A DNA stretch of 64,000 bases from Sepioteuthis lessoniana (lineage: Eukaryota > Mollusca > Cephalopoda > Myopsida > Loliginidae). Below the pieces are notes generated by a model, which worked only from the letters and a program-made list of their open reading frames with translations, did no database searches and was not told the origin of the DNA. Positions 62,729 through 64,000 of this stretch are shown here, one piece after another (the first letter of the stretch is position 1; the number at the start of each line of letters is the position of its first letter). The DNA lies in contig OY757904.1 of the NCBI GenBank assembly GCA_963585895.1, forward strand, positions 91,797,757 through 91,861,756. Reading direction: 5' to 3'. A program made the position numbers and the translations under genes.

Positions 62729-62962
62729 AAAGATTACCAGTCTATATCTGCTGAAGGTACATGGTAATTGATAAAAATGGAACAAAAGTCTATTAATAAT
62801 ATTGCTGATACCTTTTTCTTCTGTTGATTGTTGTCATATTCCTTGCAGTTTTCTTTTCTCGCTCATATTCTGCACCTCCTCATTATATGCTTCTTCCAAA
62901 AAGTGACTGATCATTTTTTTTTTATTATTCGTTTGCCAAAAACTTACCCTCTCTTAAATAAA
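62729..62962 (+). other. 3' UTR with AATAAA signal
   Basis: Sequence after the TGA. The first AATAAA hexamer is at 62957-62962, about 230 nt past the stop. Further hexamers occur near 63303 and 63342, so the true cleavage site could be later. Inferred from position only. Confidence 0.45.
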
Positions 62963-63850
62963 ATATTAAGCCATCCTTAATTGTTGTTGTTTTGTTTCAC
63001 TTTCATAGTCATATACACAAAATATTGATTATATCTCCCTTCAACATAGTTATCTCTGTGGATGTTTCAGTCTTTTTAGGAGGATTGGATATCTATACAT
63101 AGCACGAGTTATTATATGAGAAACTTATAAAAAAATTTTTAAATCAATTTGTAATATTTTCACCAATTATTCATATTCTCATTTGAATTCATCTGGAAAA
63201 GGTATCCACCAATTTTAAAGAAAATATAGTGATATTTAGAGGTCCTACTATCTGTAAACATTTGGAATTATACTAGTTCATAATAATATAATATTGATAA
63301 AAAAATAAAGTGAGATTTTGTATTTGTTCATTTCATTTTCAATAAAACAAAAGTATTCATAAAAAAGTTGATGATGCAGTTAATAATGTAATTAACTTAT
63401 TCCTTCTTAGTGTGCTTTTAGTGGGATAGGAAAATGTTGTTTCATAAATTGAGATTGAGAAACCAATGATATACATATTACTCAATATGGTATGTGAAAG
63501 CATTTTATTGGCATGTGGGAGAAAAAAAATTGTTAGTGATCTGAACAAAAGACAAATGAAATTATTAATAATTTTCATTTTGTACTTGCCTTTTAGGGGA
63601 ATAATGGGGGGGAGACTTGTCTCCTCATATTTATAAAATTTATCTATTATAAAATCTAAATTTAACCAATCAAATTCTTATTTTTATGGAACATCCAGTA
63701 CTTTTTGTTTAGAATGTTTTCATTCAGGGAGAACAATCCTTCATGAAATAATTTGTAAAATGCAAATTTAATAAAAATCTGCAGCTAAAACATTTGTATA
63801 AGCAATGGGAGGGAATTTTTTTCAGATTATTCCCAATGTGGGTCCACACT
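62963..63850. other. Sequence downstream of the kinase gene
   Basis: AT-rich, possibly still 3' UTR if a later AATAAA is used. ORF 63357-63578 (-) has no recognised domain. Confidence 0.4.
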
Positions 63851-63872
63851 CTCAAAAAGTTTACCACCCCTG
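63851..63872 (-). mobile_element. hAT-like terminal repeat
   Basis: The reverse complement reads CAGGGGTGGTAAACTTTTTG, a terminal motif typical of hAT transposons (CAGGGGT...CAAACTTTTT). The matching opposite end was not found in the window. Confidence 0.45.
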
Positions 63873-63949
63873 TCCTAGACTATAGTTTCCTTTTCAAGCT
63901 AAAGTTGTTAAGGATAGAGTAATCTATAGTATGAAAGATATACATCTTA

Positions 63950-63981
63950 GGTCGTGTGTGTGTGTGTGTGGGGGGGGGGGT
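63950..63981. repeat. (GT)n and poly-G tract
   Basis: GT dinucleotides followed by an uninterrupted run of G before the T-rich end of the window. Confidence 0.9.
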
Positions 63982-64000
63982 TTTCCTATTTTTGTATTCT

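Overview
The window looks like AT-rich, repeat-dense animal genomic DNA, most likely from a cephalopod mollusc (octopus-like). That assignment is inference. It rests on the repeat types I recognise: short mariner deletion derivatives, tRNA-derived SINEs sharing a central domain, Tx1-like, Hero/R2-like and RTE-like LINEs, a Penelope-like element and Ty3/gypsy LTR elements. It also rests on very long repeat-filled introns. No database search was possible.

The only host gene I can support is the 3' part of a Ca2+/calmodulin-dependent protein kinase IV-like gene on the + strand. Seven exons were found at 3669-3707, 13703-13754, 27210-27284, 28956-29031, 48035-48152, 49764-49922 and 62663-62728. 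All junctions are GT-AG and phase-compatible. The exons run from the HRDLK catalytic loop to the calmodulin-binding tail and an in-frame stop. The ATP-binding lobe lies upstream of the window. The remaining sequence is introns of 1.6 to 19 kb.

Layout. 0-3.6 kb: a GTCCGACC repeat and a Tc1 remnant. 3.7-13.7 kb: intron with mariner fossils, SINEs, an LTR-like repeat, and a 915-bp mariner derivative at 6442-7356. 13.8-27.2 kb: intron holding a second mariner derivative (17181-27035) split by an 8.9-kb cassette. The cassette contains a Tx1-like LINE (+) and a convergent Hero/R2-like LINE (-), and it is flanked by a 31-bp imperfect duplication. 29-48 kb: the largest intron, with a mariner fossil, a Penelope-like element between inverted repeats, a third mariner derivative, and decayed gypsy pol. 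It also holds a tandem stem-loop array (38.9-39.9 kb) next to an LTR/primer-binding-site candidate, and a gypsy element (42-46.9 kb) interrupted by a SINE with a perfect 17-bp target duplication. 50-62.6 kb: gypsy LTR/gag pieces, RTE-like LINE fragments, another gypsy gag-protease-RT piece and a decayed mariner. 62.7-64 kb: terminal exon, 3' UTR, and a hAT-like end.

The most unusual structure is the array at about 38.93-39.85 kb. It has stem-loop units with 8-nt loops whose arm changes are largely compensated. They are arranged in a 267-bp higher-order repeat, followed by arrays with exact 50-bp and then 47-bp periods.
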